A DNA stretch of 64,000 bases from Corynebacterium flavescens (GCF_008693105.1 NZ_VXKK01000034.1:1-64000); one strand, 5' to 3'; shown: positions 38,411 through 47,435, numbered from the stretch's first letter. Made by a program: numbers and translations. Notes: generated from the letters alone by a model not told the origin.

Positions 38411-39553
38411 TTATTCTACTTCCTCCGCAACTAAGAGATCCGTCACGATGCCATCCGCGAGCAGGCGTCCGGCCTTGCTCAACTTCACACGGTCCGCGTC
38501 TACGTAGACGAGGCCCTGGCTTGAGAAACGCTCTAGAACTGGCGCTGCGTGCTCGTCGAGCCACTGACGGGGGATGCCCTGACTCATGCGCAGTCCCAAC
38601 ATCACCTTCTCTGTGTGACGCTCCTGCGGACTGAGCTTCTCGCGTTCTTTGATGGGCAAATGCCCCTGACCCAGCTCCGCAACGTAGCGCGCGGGGTGCT
38701 TCACGTTATAGAAACGCTCATCCTCGAGGTGCGAGTGGGCACCCGGGCCCGCTCCCCACCAGTTTCCGTCGACCCAGTAGAGGCTGTTGTGCCGGCACTC
38801 GCCACCAGGCTTCGCCCAGTTAGAGACCTCATACCAATCAAACCCCGCCGCCTCCAGAGTCTGCGAGATGAGTTCGTAGCGGCGGGCCAGCACGTCCTCA
38901 TCCGGCGCAGGAAGAATCCCTTTGGATACCTTGCGCGCCATGCGGGTGCCTTCCTCCACGATGAGCGAGTAAGCACTGACGTGGTCCACGCCTGTCTCGA
39001 GGATTCGCTCCAGCGTGCGCGCGACGTCCGCATCGGTCTCGGTGGGGGTGCCGTAAATCATGTCTAGGTTGACGTGCTCAAATCCTGCGGCGCGTGCCTC
39101 CCGGGCGGCGTCGAAAGCGCGCCCTGGGGTATGCGCGCGCTCCAGGACACGCAGCACGCCTGAAGAAGCCGATTGCATTCCGAGGCTCACACGGGTGAAC
39201 CCCGCCTCATGGAGGGAGGAAAAGTACTCCGGCGAAGTCGATTCCGGGTTCGATTCGGTGGTTACCTCAGCCCCGGCGCTCAGTCCAAAGGTTTCTCGCA
39301 CCGTATCGAGAATCCGACTCAAACCGCCCGCGCCCAGCAGGCTCGGCGTTCCGCCACCGATGAATACCGTTTCGGCTTGCCTCCCGACGCGCTGTGCAGC
39401 AAGACTGAGCTCCTTATCCAAAGCATCGAGGTAAGGGCCGGTGAGATCTCGTGGTGATCCGAGCTCACCCGGAGTGTAGGTATTGAAATCACAGTAGCCA
39501 CAGCGTGTGGAGCAAAAGGGCACATGGATATAGACGCCAAAGAGAACAGTCAT
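38411..39553 (-). CDS. hemW: Heme chaperone HemW / radical SAM protein
   Basis: This 380-residue radical SAM protein resembles HemN but belongs to the HemW group of heme chaperones. Cluster ligands are Cys14, Cys18 and Cys21 (CSTRCGYC), followed by [10 protein letters not shown]. The usual HemN extra N-terminal residues are missing. It lies directly upstream of hrcA, 5 nt apart. Confidence 0.92.
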   Translation of the reverse strand: MTVLFGVYIHVPFCSTRCGYCDFNTYTPGELGSPRDLTGPYLDALDKELSLAAQRVGRQAETVFIGGGTPSLLGAGGLSRILDTVRETFGLSAGAEVTTESNPESTSPEYFSSLHEAGFTRVSLGMQSASSGVLRVLERAHTPGRAFDAAREARAAGFEHVNLDMIYGTPTETDADVARTLERILETGVDHVSAYSLIVEEGTRMARKVSKGILPAPDEDVLARRYELISQTLEAAGFDWYEVSNWAKPGGECRHNSLYWVDGNWWGAGPGAHSHLEDERFYNVKHPARYVAELGQGHLPIKEREKLSPQERHTEKVMLGLRMSQGIPRQWLDEHAAPVLERFSSQGLVYVDADRVKLSKAGRLLADGIVTDLLVAEEVE

Positions 39554-39701
39554 GGTTTAAAGCCTAACGAGGGGTGCACTAAATAGCCGAAGCGGGCGTT
39601 TTCCATGTAGTATGTTTCCAGTTTCCCAAGTACAGAAAGGCACCTTCAGTGGAACCTCCGAGTCGATGTCCCCGCTCAACAATTCAGGAGTGGGGTAAAC
39701 G

Positions 39702-41162
39702 TTGATTTCTGCAATTCTAATGATTTTGGGCGGATTCTTAGTAATCGGCCTCATCATCGTAGCGAACGCTTATTTCGTGGCCCAAGAATTCTCATACATG
39801 TCCGTCGACCGCATGCAGCTACGCGCGCTTGCCGCGGAAGGGGATAAACGCGCCGCACGCGCGCTCAAGATTACGCACCAGACCTCTTTCATGCTCTCGG
39901 GAGCGCAGCTGGGCATCACGGTCACCGGCCTGCTCATAGGCTACATCGCCGAGCCCTTAGTTGGCCAAGGCTTGGGGATATTGCTCGGAGACGTGGGCAT
40001 TCCCACCGGCGTATCAGTTGCGATTGGTACCGTATCGGCCCTGCTGATTTCCACGGTGGCCTCGATGCTTTTCGCCGAGCTCTTCCCCAAGAACTACACC
40101 ATCGCCGCCCCAATGAAGACGGCACTGTGGCTCTCTACACCGACGATGTGGTACCTGCGCATCTTCGGCTGGCTCATTCACTTCTTCGAGTACTCGTCGA
40201 ACGCGATTCTCAAGCTCTTCCGCATCGAACCGGTCGAGGACCTTGATTCCTCCGCTACGACCGATGACCTTGAGTCCATCGTCGACGCCTCCCACGAGGC
40301 CGGTGAGCTCGACGAGGATACGTACATGGTCTTGGACCGCCTGCTCGACTTCCCCGATCACGACGTCGAGCACGCCATGATTCCACGTTCGCGCGTGGAT
40401 GTCATTGCGCCTGAGACCACCATCGGCGAGGTCCGCGAGATGATGTCCACAGAGCACACGCGCTACCCCGTCATCGATGACGAGCACAACCCCATCGGAG
40501 TCGTGCACCTCTTCGACGTGCTGCGCAACAAAAAGCCTGATGCCACGGCAGCCACCGAAATCATGCAAACGCCTCTCGTTGTCCCCGAACTTATGCCGCT
40601 TCCCGACGTCGTTGTTGAGTTGCGGGATGCCGGGGAAAAGATGGCTTGCGTCATCGATGAATACGGCGGCTTTGTTGGCATCGTCACCATGGAAGACCTC
40701 GCGGAGGAGATTCTGGGTGATGTTACCGACGAACACGACATCGAAGAGACCGAGGAAATCACCGAACAGGATGATTCCCACTGGATCGTCGACGGAGACA
40801 CCCCCATCGACGAGATCGAGCGTGCTGTGGGCCATGACCTCCCCGACGGGGATTATGAGACCATCTCTGGTTTGCTCATCTCTGAATCCGGCGCGCTGCC
40901 GGAAGAAGGCGACGAATACAAGATTGCCCTCGAGGCAGAGCCGGAAGACTGGGTCGATGCCGACGAGGCACCGCACCGCTTCCTTCTCGCCCGGGTCAAG
41001 GAAGTTGACCGCCATGTCCCATCTTCCCTCTCCCTCGAATTGGTTGAGGAGTATCCGGACGGGCATACCAGCGATGACGATGATGCGGCCCAAGGCCGCA
41101 ATCATGACAGTCATCACAGCGCTGATGCTGATGCCGATGCAAGCAAGGAGGCGGACAAGTAA
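39702..41162 (+). CDS. CNNM/CorC-type membrane protein with CBS domains (long form)
   Basis: This 486-residue protein has a DUF21 membrane domain (about 1-190, four helices), two CBS domains (about 205-330, with MIPRSRVDVI and VIDEYGGFVGIVTMEDL) and a C-terminal CorC/HlyC domain, then an acidic tail with His and Asp runs. The family is implicated in magnesium or cobalt transport. The TTG start has GTGGGG in the ribosome-site region; an ATG at 39720 is an alternative. It overlaps the next gene by one base. Confidence 0.88.
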   Translation: MISAILMILGGFLVIGLIIVANAYFVAQEFSYMSVDRMQLRALAAEGDKRAARALKITHQTSFMLSGAQLGITVTGLLIGYIAEPLVGQGLGILLGDVGIPTGVSVAIGTVSALLISTVASMLFAELFPKNYTIAAPMKTALWLSTPTMWYLRIFGWLIHFFEYSSNAILKLFRIEPVEDLDSSATTDDLESIVDASHEAGELDEDTYMVLDRLLDFPDHDVEHAMIPRSRVDVIAPETTIGEVREMMSTEHTRYPVIDDEHNPIGVVHLFDVLRNKKPDATAATEIMQTPLVVPELMPLPDVVVELRDAGEKMACVIDEYGGFVGIVTMEDLAEEILGDVTDEHDIEETEEITEQDDSHWIVDGDTPIDEIERAVGHDLPDGDYETISGLLISESGALPEEGDEYKIALEAEPEDWVDADEAPHRFLLARVKEVDRHVPSSLSLELVEEYPDGHTSDDDDAAQGRNHDSHHSADADADASKEADK

Positions 41163-42220
41163 TGACCGATACCTGGTGGTTTAACCTTCTAGTTACCATA
41201 GCTATCATCGCCGCCTCTGGCTTCTTTGTCATCATCGAGTTCTCCATGATGAGTGCCCGTCGCAACCGCCTTGAGGCGACGGCAGAAACCTCTCGCGCCT
41301 CGCGTGCTGGCCTACGCTCACTCAATGAGCTGACCATCATGCTCGCTGGTGCCCAGCTGGGCATCACCGCGGCTACCTTCATCCTCGGTGCTGTGACCAA
41401 GCCTTGGGTACACCACCTGCTGATGCACCCACTCGAATTGCTGGGCCTGCCCTTGGGCGTGGCCGACGTCGTCAGCTTCATTCTGGCCTTGTTCATCGTC
41501 ACCTTCTTGCACCTGGTTATCGGTGAGATGGCGCCGAAGTCCTGGGCTATCACGCACCCGGAAACGGCTCTGCAAATCATTGCTATCCCCGCCCGCGGAT
41601 TCATCTGGATCTTCCGCCCGCTGCTCAGCTGGATTAACCACATGTCCAATAAGCTGGTCATCTTGGCTGGTGAGGAACCCGTCAACCGTGCTGGTGCCGC
41701 CGGCTACGACGCGGAGACCCTGCGCACCCTCGTGGAGCACTCGCGCGAACTGGGAACAATGGATGATGCCTCAGCCAGCCAGATCACCGGCGTCATTGAG
41801 ATGGAGGCGGCAACGGCCGGCGCGCTCGCCCGCGAGCACGGCTCCGAAGTCGTTCCCCTCTCCCCCGATGCCACCGTCGCGGACCTGCAGAAGCTTGTCG
41901 TCCAGAAGAACGTCATGCGCATCTTGGTTCTCCCCAAGGACTCGCGCGAGCCGCGCATGGTGCACGTGCGCGACACCCTCTTGGCGGATCCGGCCACCCC
42001 GGTGCTGGAGTTCTCTCGCCCCGCCTTGAGCGTTTCTCCCTCACTGACCGTGCAAAAGACGCTGGACCACATGCGCGCACGCAATGAGCAGCTCGTCGTC
42101 GTTGGCAAGGCTGACAAGGATAGCGCCGTGTGGATTCTGACTTGGAATGACATCATGGGCCAGCTGTGGCCGCAGATTACCGAGCAGCTTGACCAGGCTT
42201 CCCCCGGGGCCCAGCAATAA
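41162..42220 (+). CDS. CNNM/CorC-type membrane protein (short form)
   Basis: This 352-residue paralogue has the DUF21 domain (SMMSARRNRLEATAE... LNELTIMLAGAQLGITAATF) and two CBS-like repeats but no CorC_HlyC domain. The ATG overlaps the upstream stop (TAATG). The pair probably forms a hetero-oligomeric transporter or metal-dependent regulator; such twin genes are common in actinobacteria. Confidence 0.87.
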   Translation: MTDTWWFNLLVTIAIIAASGFFVIIEFSMMSARRNRLEATAETSRASRAGLRSLNELTIMLAGAQLGITAATFILGAVTKPWVHHLLMHPLELLGLPLGVADVVSFILALFIVTFLHLVIGEMAPKSWAITHPETALQIIAIPARGFIWIFRPLLSWINHMSNKLVILAGEEPVNRAGAAGYDAETLRTLVEHSRELGTMDDASASQITGVIEMEAATAGALAREHGSEVVPLSPDATVADLQKLVVQKNVMRILVLPKDSREPRMVHVRDTLLADPATPVLEFSRPALSVSPSLTVQKTLDHMRARNEQLVVVGKADKDSAVWILTWNDIMGQLWPQITEQLDQASPGAQQ

Positions 42221-42286
42221 GCACTAACTCTCCTCCCCTGCCTCCGGTTCCCGCCCTCTAGCGGAAACCCTGGTTAGAGAGAACGC

Positions 42287-42358
42287 ACTGTGGATAACGC
42301 GGTGCGGCATCATCGACACTTGTCATTAACACGATGCCGGCGCCGAGTTATCCACAGT
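42287..42358. repeat. Palindrome of two perfect DnaA boxes
   Basis: ACTGTGGATAAC (42287-42298) and GTTATCCACAGT (42347-42358) form 12-bp perfect arms, each holding the 9-mer TTATCCACA on one strand. The 48-bp loop contains a second inverted pair (CGGCAT/ATGCCG). It lies 46 nt before the AbiEi/DUF559-like gene. Confidence 0.85.
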
Positions 42359-42403
42359 TTTCGTTTTCGCCCTCGAATACTCAGCGCCCCGTGGCCTTAG
42401 CTA

Positions 42404-43303
42404 GTGGACATGACTACCGCCCACAACCATTGCTCACTCATCACGGTGCACAAGGGAACCGCGAAATTTCCCACTTCCTTTGAGACCTCCGACTCTAAAA
42501 CCCTGCTGAAACTGGCACCGCGGATGGCTGTTGCCCCTCACGTTTACGCTGCCCTTTCCTCCTCGGAGCGGATGCGCTTGCGCGCCCTAGCCGCCGCCCG
42601 CAGCAGCTACACCGCCGTGCTTATATCCAAGTCTGCGGCTCGCGTCCACGGTCTGTGGGTTATTCCACGTCCTCGCGAGGAGATCGAATTAGCCCTGCCT
42701 GGCACCAATCTTCCCAGTAGGTCCCGCTGGAAGAAGGGCTGGAGGTATCGCAAGACCGTCCTGCTGTCTTGCGAACAGATACAGGGAGCTAGATGCGTCA
42801 GCCCCGCCCGCGCCGTGGTGGATATAGCGCGCTTTCACGGCTTGGTGGACGGGCTCGTTGCCGCCGAGTCGGCCCTGCGCGCGGGCATAGAACGCCAGGA
42901 GCTCGCACAAGAAATCACGGCACTTGGCCGGGTAAAGAATGCTCGGATTGCGCGGGCAGTCATTGATGCTGCCGCAGATAACTCCCGTAGCCCGTTGCAA
43001 TCACTGTGCCGCGCCCTCATTCTCGCCGCAGGTATCCCCTGCACCATGCGCATGCACCCGAGCACTGAGGAACACGTGCTCTTGTGCCTGAACAACTGGC
43101 TCTATGTTGTCGTTGATGAGCAGAAGAAGACTCCAGCTAATATTCAAACACGGGGAAGAAAACACCAGACTCTTCGCATCAGATCTGAGGAGCTCATTGC
43201 GCATCCCGAGCGAGTGGTCCGTGCCATCGAACAAGCCCTGTTCCAGACGAATAGACCCCGCAGCCTACGCACAGGCGAGCGGGGCAGTTTTCCAGCCGGG
43301 TAG
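42404..43303 (+). CDS. AbiEi-like/DUF559-like protein
   Basis: The 299-residue protein follows the plan of actinobacterial proteins with an AbiEi-like front and a restriction-endonuclease-like (DUF559) end: LISKSAARVHGLWV at about 67-80, CVSPARAVVDIARFHGL at about 130, SPLQSLCRALILAAGIP at about 197, and IRSEELIAHPERVVRAIEQAL at the end. The nuclease core looks degenerate: where E-x-D-G is expected it reads VVVDEQKK. The start is GTG 42404 or ATG 42410, both with weak ribosome sites. The role is unknown; related genes are often in accessory DNA. Confidence 0.6.
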   Translation: MDMTTAHNHCSLITVHKGTAKFPTSFETSDSKTLLKLAPRMAVAPHVYAALSSSERMRLRALAAARSSYTAVLISKSAARVHGLWVIPRPREEIELALPGTNLPSRSRWKKGWRYRKTVLLSCEQIQGARCVSPARAVVDIARFHGLVDGLVAAESALRAGIERQELAQEITALGRVKNARIARAVIDAAADNSRSPLQSLCRALILAAGIPCTMRMHPSTEEHVLLCLNNWLYVVVDEQKKTPANIQTRGRKHQTLRIRSEELIAHPERVVRAIEQALFQTNRPRSLRTGERGSFPAG

Positions 43304-43315
43304 CCAGAGTTAAGT

Positions 43316-43350
43316 CCAGAAAGGGCCTTTAAGGGCTCTTCTGGGTTTTA
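43316..43350 (+). terminator. Hairpin after the AbiEi/DUF559-like gene
   Basis: CCAGAAAGGGCC and GGGCTCTTCTGG pair imperfectly around TTTAA and are followed by GTTTTAG. The second arm belongs to the inverted repeat that recurs at 44705-44724. Confidence 0.6.
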
Positions 43351-43358
43351 GAGTGCGT
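43326..43358. repeat. Left arm of inverted repeat around the HNH gene
   Basis: The core CTTCTGGGTTTTAGAGTGCG (43338-43357) recurs inverted at 44705-44724 with one base (a G) missing. Outside it CCTTTAAG (43326-43333) is matched, 4 nt from the core, by CCTTTAAG on the right side at the same distance. Confidence 0.8.
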
Positions 43359-43486
43359 GGTGGGAGTGGCGGGCAAAAAGCGGGTCCCTTGGCGGCATTT
43401 TCCTCGATAATCTCCACCGCACAGTCACAGTCTTGACCATTGTCGGTGCTTGCCCGCCGGGGTATGTTTTGGGGTGCTGGAATTCG

Positions 43487-43514
43487 CCGTTAGGTTCCTG
43501 TGTGGCCCTAACGG
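43487..43514 (-). terminator. Hairpin at the 3' end of the HNH gene
   Basis: CCGTTAGG (43487-43494) and CCTAACGG (43507-43514) form an 8-bp stem over the HNH stop codon. There is no T-run, so it is a weak terminator candidate. A second inverted pair, GGCGGGCAA (43368-43376) and TTGCCCGCC (43450-43458), lies further downstream. Confidence 0.5.
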
Positions 43515-44515
43515 CTAGTGTGTGGGGGCTGCCAGACTATTGTCCCGCCTTGGCGGGTAAGGCGCCCGCGCCGTGGTGGCGCATTCGGATCATCCTCATT
43601 AACCCCGTTGTGATAACTACACAAGGTCACCAGGTTGGCAACGTTAGTCTCCCCACCATGACTCCACGGCGTGAGATGGTGAAACTGCCCCCGCTCTGCC
43701 GGGATGCTACAGCCCGGCCACGCACACGTGGGATGCTCTGCTGCCAGCATCGTGCGCTGCTTTAACGAGGCAAAGCGATCAAAGCGGTACAAGTCCACCG
43801 GCCCGTGTGTACGGCTGATGATCGTGATAAGACCCTCGTTGGCACAGGCGCGTTCCACAAGTTGCGCACCGGTGATAACAGTCCCACTGGTGGTGCGTAT
43901 CATCACATCACCACCCTCGCGGCGTACAAGCTTCCCGTAGTCCTCCAACCGGAGGACTGCCATGGTCGTCACACGAGTACGCCCAGCCGGGGCCCCGTCT
44001 GCCTTGCCGAGCATGCGGGCTATAAAACTTTCCCCTGGTCGATTGTGGTCAATAGTCCGGAAAGCATCCGCCATATCCAACCCATTACCGGTCACAGTCA
44101 AGGTAGCCAGCCCGTTGGGATGCTGGCGCAACATCGCGCGCTCGCAATACGTGCGGGGAACACGCATCTCACGCAGCCGGCGCCTGGCTACCGCAGTAAC
44201 CTGCTCGCTGGGCGTGGCGCATAGCTCTACGCGCAGGTTCCACGCCGCCAGGCGCCCTTGAACGCGGCGGGTAAAAGACTCGATCTGGTGCAGGGTGCTC
44301 AGGGCGTGCCCGTTGCGCCTGGCCGCATTAACGGCTAAGCGTTGCTTGCCGGTATAGGGTGTGGGGCCGAAGTAGATGGCGTGCAGGCCTATCAGCTCGG
44401 CGGCATCCTGCGCGCTAGCCCCCATCTTCTCAAGGTCCGGGGCAGAAAGCCCCGAGCACTCGGCAACGAGGTCAACACCTCGGCCGAGTTGTGCGAAATA
44501 CTCCTGCAAGCCCAT
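43508..44515 (-). CDS. HNH endonuclease-domain protein, 13E12/DUF222 type
   Basis: This 335-residue protein has an N-terminal helical DUF222-like region and a C-terminal HNH nuclease (about 260-305): C264/C269 zinc pair, HH at 279-280, H286, N291/N294, C299 and H302. The family (REP13E12 in M. tuberculosis) is repetitive and mobile in actinobacteria; the biochemical function is not settled. I put the start at 44515 (MGLQEYF); a GTG at 44524 is possible. A DnaA-box palindrome lies about 65 nt upstream. Confidence 0.85.
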   Translation of the reverse strand: MGLQEYFAQLGRGVDLVAECSGLSAPDLEKMGASAQDAAELIGLHAIYFGPTPYTGKQRLAVNAARRNGHALSTLHQIESFTRRVQGRLAAWNLRVELCATPSEQVTAVARRRLREMRVPRTYCERAMLRQHPNGLATLTVTGNGLDMADAFRTIDHNRPGESFIARMLGKADGAPAGRTRVTTMAVLRLEDYGKLVRREGGDVMIRTTSGTVITGAQLVERACANEGLITIISRTHGPVDLYRFDRFASLKQRTMLAAEHPTCAWPGCSIPAERGQFHHLTPWSHGGETNVANLVTLCSYHNGVNEDDPNAPPRRGRLTRQGGTIVWQPPHTSR

Positions 44516-44578
44516 GACCGCCACGCTAAGACACCGCCCACCGCCGCGACAATCCCCAACCCGCACCCAGTAAGGAAA

Positions 44579-44617
44579 CTGTGGATAACCCACCCGCACC
44601 GCCCCGGTTATCCACAG
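44579..44617. repeat. Second palindrome of two DnaA boxes
   Basis: CTGTGGATAACC (44579-44590) and GGTTATCCACAG (44606-44617) form 12-bp perfect arms with a 15-bp loop. Each contains TTATCCACA on one strand. It lies just before the HNH gene start on the minus strand, in the promoter position. Confidence 0.85.
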
Positions 44618-44704
44618 CCGGGCCGCCTAGCCAGAATTAGGCAGTGCGGGAGCAAGGCCATCCGGCCTATCCTGAAGGATTGGGCCCATGCGGAATCAAA
44701 ATCA

Positions 44705-44736
44705 ACGCACTCTAAAACCAGAAGATCACCTTTAAG
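44705..44736. repeat. Right arm of inverted repeat around the HNH gene
   Basis: ACGCACTCTAAAACCAGAAG (44705-44724) is the reverse complement of the left arm core except for one base. CCTTTAAG follows at 44729-44736 and includes the stop codon of the adjacent minus-strand gene. Confidence 0.8.
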
Positions 44737-45418
44737 CAGTGGCGTCGGCCTGGCGGGCAGCTTCTTTCTTTGCGGCAACGCGTGCCACAATCTCGGCGAT
44801 GCGAGCGCGCTCGTCGAGGAAAGAAGGCGGATTATTTCCCCGCATGGTGCGTACGTACGCTGGGTGCGCTTCGACCACGCTGTGGCGCCAAGCCTGCACG
44901 GCGATGAGCACCGATTGGCCCGCGCGGTTGTAAAGGTGCGGAAGCGAGACCATGTCAAGATTGCGGGCAACAGCCTCTGTCTGTGCGAGGACGTACTCAA
45001 CCATTTCGCGCAGGTAATCGGCTACTCCCGCGGTGCGTGCACGCAGGGCTGCTGCCAGCTCATGGACAATGACAGGCGGCCCTGAGATGGGGAACCTGGC
45101 TTCCAGCGCCCTAGCGCTCAGCTGCTTGGGCTCCTCTAAGGAGTTATCAGCAGACGCGGCGGCGGAGATGGTTCCGCCGCGCACGCCGGAGACCAGCGCT
45201 TGGCGCAGACCAATGAGCTCGCCTACGCAGCGACCCGAGTCTACCCGGGCATCGTCGACGATATCTCCCAGCTCAGCTAGGCAATCGAGTGCCAGCTCGT
45301 CATCCCAGTCCTCGATGGCTTCGATGAGATGCTCGATGTACTCGACTACCTCATCACCGATGTTATAAATCTCTTGAGTCAGCTCGCGGTGGCGCAGCTC
45401 AGCGGCAATTTTATGCAT
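44732..45418 (-). CDS. Helical protein of unknown function
   Basis: I do not recognise this 228-residue protein. It is nearly all alpha-helical, acidic at the N-terminus (EVVEYIEHLIEAIEDWDDELALDCLAEL) and Ala/Arg-rich at the end, with no membrane segment. AAGGAG lies 14 nt before the ATG, rather far. Its promoter region has two inverted repeats. It is downstream of fadD15 on the same strand, 175 nt apart. Confidence 0.65.
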   Translation of the reverse strand: MHKIAAELRHRELTQEIYNIGDEVVEYIEHLIEAIEDWDDELALDCLAELGDIVDDARVDSGRCVGELIGLRQALVSGVRGGTISAAASADNSLEEPKQLSARALEARFPISGPPVIVHELAAALRARTAGVADYLREMVEYVLAQTEAVARNLDMVSLPHLYNRAGQSVLIAVQAWRHSVVEAHPAYVRTMRGNNPPSFLDERARIAEIVARVAAKKEAARQADATA

Positions 45419-45455
45419 GGAATTTCAGGCCGCTCCTTTCCGCAAACTTGCAAAT

Positions 45456-45472
45456 AACCTCTAGTAGAGGTT
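45456..45472. promoter_or_regulatory. 17-bp palindrome, candidate operator
   Basis: AACCTCTAGTAGAGGTT is a perfect palindrome around one central base, 38 nt before the start of the helical protein gene. A TTAAGT element just upstream on the minus strand (about 45474-45480) could be the -10 box, which would place the palindrome over the start of transcription. Confidence 0.6.
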
Positions 45473-45487
45473 GAGACTTAACATGAC

Positions 45488-45565
45488 GAGTGCTGACTCT
45501 ATTCGAGATTCTAAACGGAGTCTGCGCGACACTCCGAAGAAACTCACAGACTAGTTTCAGCACTC
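45488..45565. repeat. 9-bp inverted repeat between fadD15 and the helical gene
   Basis: GAGTGCTGA (45488-45496) and TCAGCACTC (45557-45565) are inverted 60 nt apart, with an inner ACTC/GAGT pair. The half sites look like HrcA CIRCE halves, but in the wrong order and spacing. Confidence 0.5.
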
Positions 45566-45593
45566 TCCAGCCACGTGGGCCGAGGCCCCTAAA

Positions 45594-47435
45594 CTACCCC
45601 TTCTTGGAGTAGATATGGTTGATCGCATCCGCGTAGCGCTGGGCCACAATATAGCGCTTGACCTTCATGGTCGGCGTGAGCTCGTTATCTTCCTCAGTGA
45701 GGTCAGCCTCGAGGATGAAGAACTTCTTGATTGCCTCAGCATGGGAAACGGTGGAGTTGACTTGGTTAATCGCATCCTGAATTTCCGCGCGCAGTGTCGG
45801 ATCCGTGGCTAGTTCCCGCATCGAACGGTTCGCGGGAATATTATGCTCGAGCTTCCACCGGTTCATCGCCTCCTCATCGAGGGTCAACAGCAGGCCCACG
45901 AAGGGCTTTCCGTCCCCGACAACCATGGCCTGGGAGATGAGCGGGTGGGCGCGCAGCATATCCTCCATGGGACCGGGAGAGACGTTCTTGCCACCAGCAG
46001 TGACGATGAGGTCCTTCTTACGGCCAGTGATGATGATCTTTCCGGAATCAAGGATCTCACCCAGATCGCCGGTGTTGTACCAACCGTCGTGCAAAGACTC
46101 CTCGGTTGCCTCTGGGTTATTCCAATAACCGGCAAAGACGATGTCACCCTTGATGAGCACCTCACCATCATCATTGACGCGGATGGTGGTGCCCCCTAGC
46201 GGAGTGCCGACGGAACCGATGAGTTGGTTCTCAAAGTCAACGGCTGCGGCGGCAGCCACCTCGGTAAGGCCGTAGCCCTCATAGACCGTCACACCCAGCC
46301 CACGGAACCAGTGCAGGAGATCTGGGCTCATGGCTGAGCCACCCGTGATGCAGTACTTCACCTCGCCGCCCATGGCGTTGCGGATTTGGGAATAGACCAG
46401 CTTGTCAAAGATGCGGTGCTTAGCTTTCAGGAAACGGTCTGGACCGCCTTCCTTGTCGAGCGCCTTGGAGTATTCAATGGCAACCTTTTCTGCCTGATCG
46501 AAGGTGGCGCCCTTGAACGCTCCGCCTTGGTGCGCCTTCGCAGCCGCACCGTTGCGCACTTTCTCAAATACGCGCGGAACCCCCAGGATGAGGTTAGGCC
46601 GCGAGCGCGCGAATTCGATGGAAATGGTGCTGAAGTCCGACCAGTGGTTTTGGGATGCGCCACCAATGGCCACAGCCAAAGAAACTGCACGGGAGAGCAC
46701 GTGCGCCAGAGGGAGGAAGGTCAACACGTGGGAGCCAGGCACGGCAATCGCCCCAATGGGATTGGTGAGAAGACCTAGCACCTCCGCCAGCCAGTTGCGG
46801 TGGGTAAGGATGCAGCCCTTAGGGCGGCCGGTAGTTCCGGAGGTATAGACCAACGAGGCCAGGTCATCCGTCTTGGTATCCGCGATGCGCTTTTCGACGG
46901 TCGCGTCCTCGACGCCGCGCCCCTCGAACTTCAGGGTATCGATGGCCGAAGAGTTTATCTCCAGCAAGCGTCGCAGCTTCGAGGGCGAATCCTTAATATT
47001 GGGTTGCCCATCAGAATGCAGAACCAAGTGGCCAACTAGCTCGGAATGCTCACGCGTTTCCGTAATAGCAAGCACAGCGCCAGAGTCCTCGGTGATCCAC
47101 TGAATCTGCGATAGCGAGGAGGAAGGATAGACCGGGACGGACACCGCACCGGCTGCCCAGATGGCGTAGTCTAAAAGGGACCACTCATAGCGAGTCGAAG
47201 AAAGCAGGATGACGCGATCCCCCTGCTCAACGCCTGCGGCAATCAAACCCTTTGCCACTGCGTAGACCTCCTCCACAAACTGCTTCGAGGTGACGTTTAC
47301 CCACTCGTAATTGGCGGGGCGGGTAAACATCACCCCGTGGGGACGAGCTTTCGCAGTGGCGAGCATGCGGGTCAGGCAGGTATCGCCCTCTTCGATTTCA
47401 AACTCGGCGGGAGTATGAACTTCTTGCAGCGTCAT
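45594..47435 (-). CDS. fadD15: Long-chain acyl-CoA synthetase
   Basis: This 613-residue AMP-forming ligase activates fatty acids to acyl-CoA. The P-loop LVYTSGTTGRPKGC, GYGLTEVAAAAAV and the hinge motif GWYNTGDLGEI with GRKKDLIVTAGGKNVSP are intact. The order and length fit FadD15-type synthetases (AMP-forming, Rv2187-like). The ATG at 47435 has AAAGGA about 9 nt upstream; a GTG at 47456 overlaps that site. It is divergent from malQ. Confidence 0.93.
   Translation of the reverse strand: MTLQEVHTPAEFEIEEGDTCLTRMLATAKARPHGVMFTRPANYEWVNVTSKQFVEEVYAVAKGLIAAGVEQGDRVILLSSTRYEWSLLDYAIWAAGAVSVPVYPSSSLSQIQWITEDSGAVLAITETREHSELVGHLVLHSDGQPNIKDSPSKLRRLLEINSSAIDTLKFEGRGVEDATVEKRIADTKTDDLASLVYTSGTTGRPKGCILTHRNWLAEVLGLLTNPIGAIAVPGSHVLTFLPLAHVLSRAVSLAVAIGGASQNHWSDFSTISIEFARSRPNLILGVPRVFEKVRNGAAAKAHQGGAFKGATFDQAEKVAIEYSKALDKEGGPDRFLKAKHRIFDKLVYSQIRNAMGGEVKYCITGGSAMSPDLLHWFRGLGVTVYEGYGLTEVAAAAAVDFENQLIGSVGTPLGGTTIRVNDDGEVLIKGDIVFAGYWNNPEATEESLHDGWYNTGDLGEILDSGKIIITGRKKDLIVTAGGKNVSPGPMEDMLRAHPLISQAMVVGDGKPFVGLLLTLDEEAMNRWKLEHNIPANRSMRELATDPTLRAEIQDAINQVNSTVSHAEAIKKFFILEADLTEEDNELTPTMKVKRYIVAQRYADAINHIYSKKG

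Noticed and set aside
40014..41117. Long minus-strand reading opposite the CNNM gene
   Set aside because: A shadow of the real gene, with repetitive composition and no family resemblance.
43345..43353. GTTTTAGAG motif resembling a type II CRISPR repeat start
   Set aside because: Only two inverted copies exist, no spacers and no cas genes; it belongs to the inverted repeat around the HNH gene.
45488..45565. CIRCE heat-shock operator
   Set aside because: The halves GAGTGCTGA and TCAGCACTC are in reversed order and 60 nt apart, unlike CIRCE with a 9-nt spacer.
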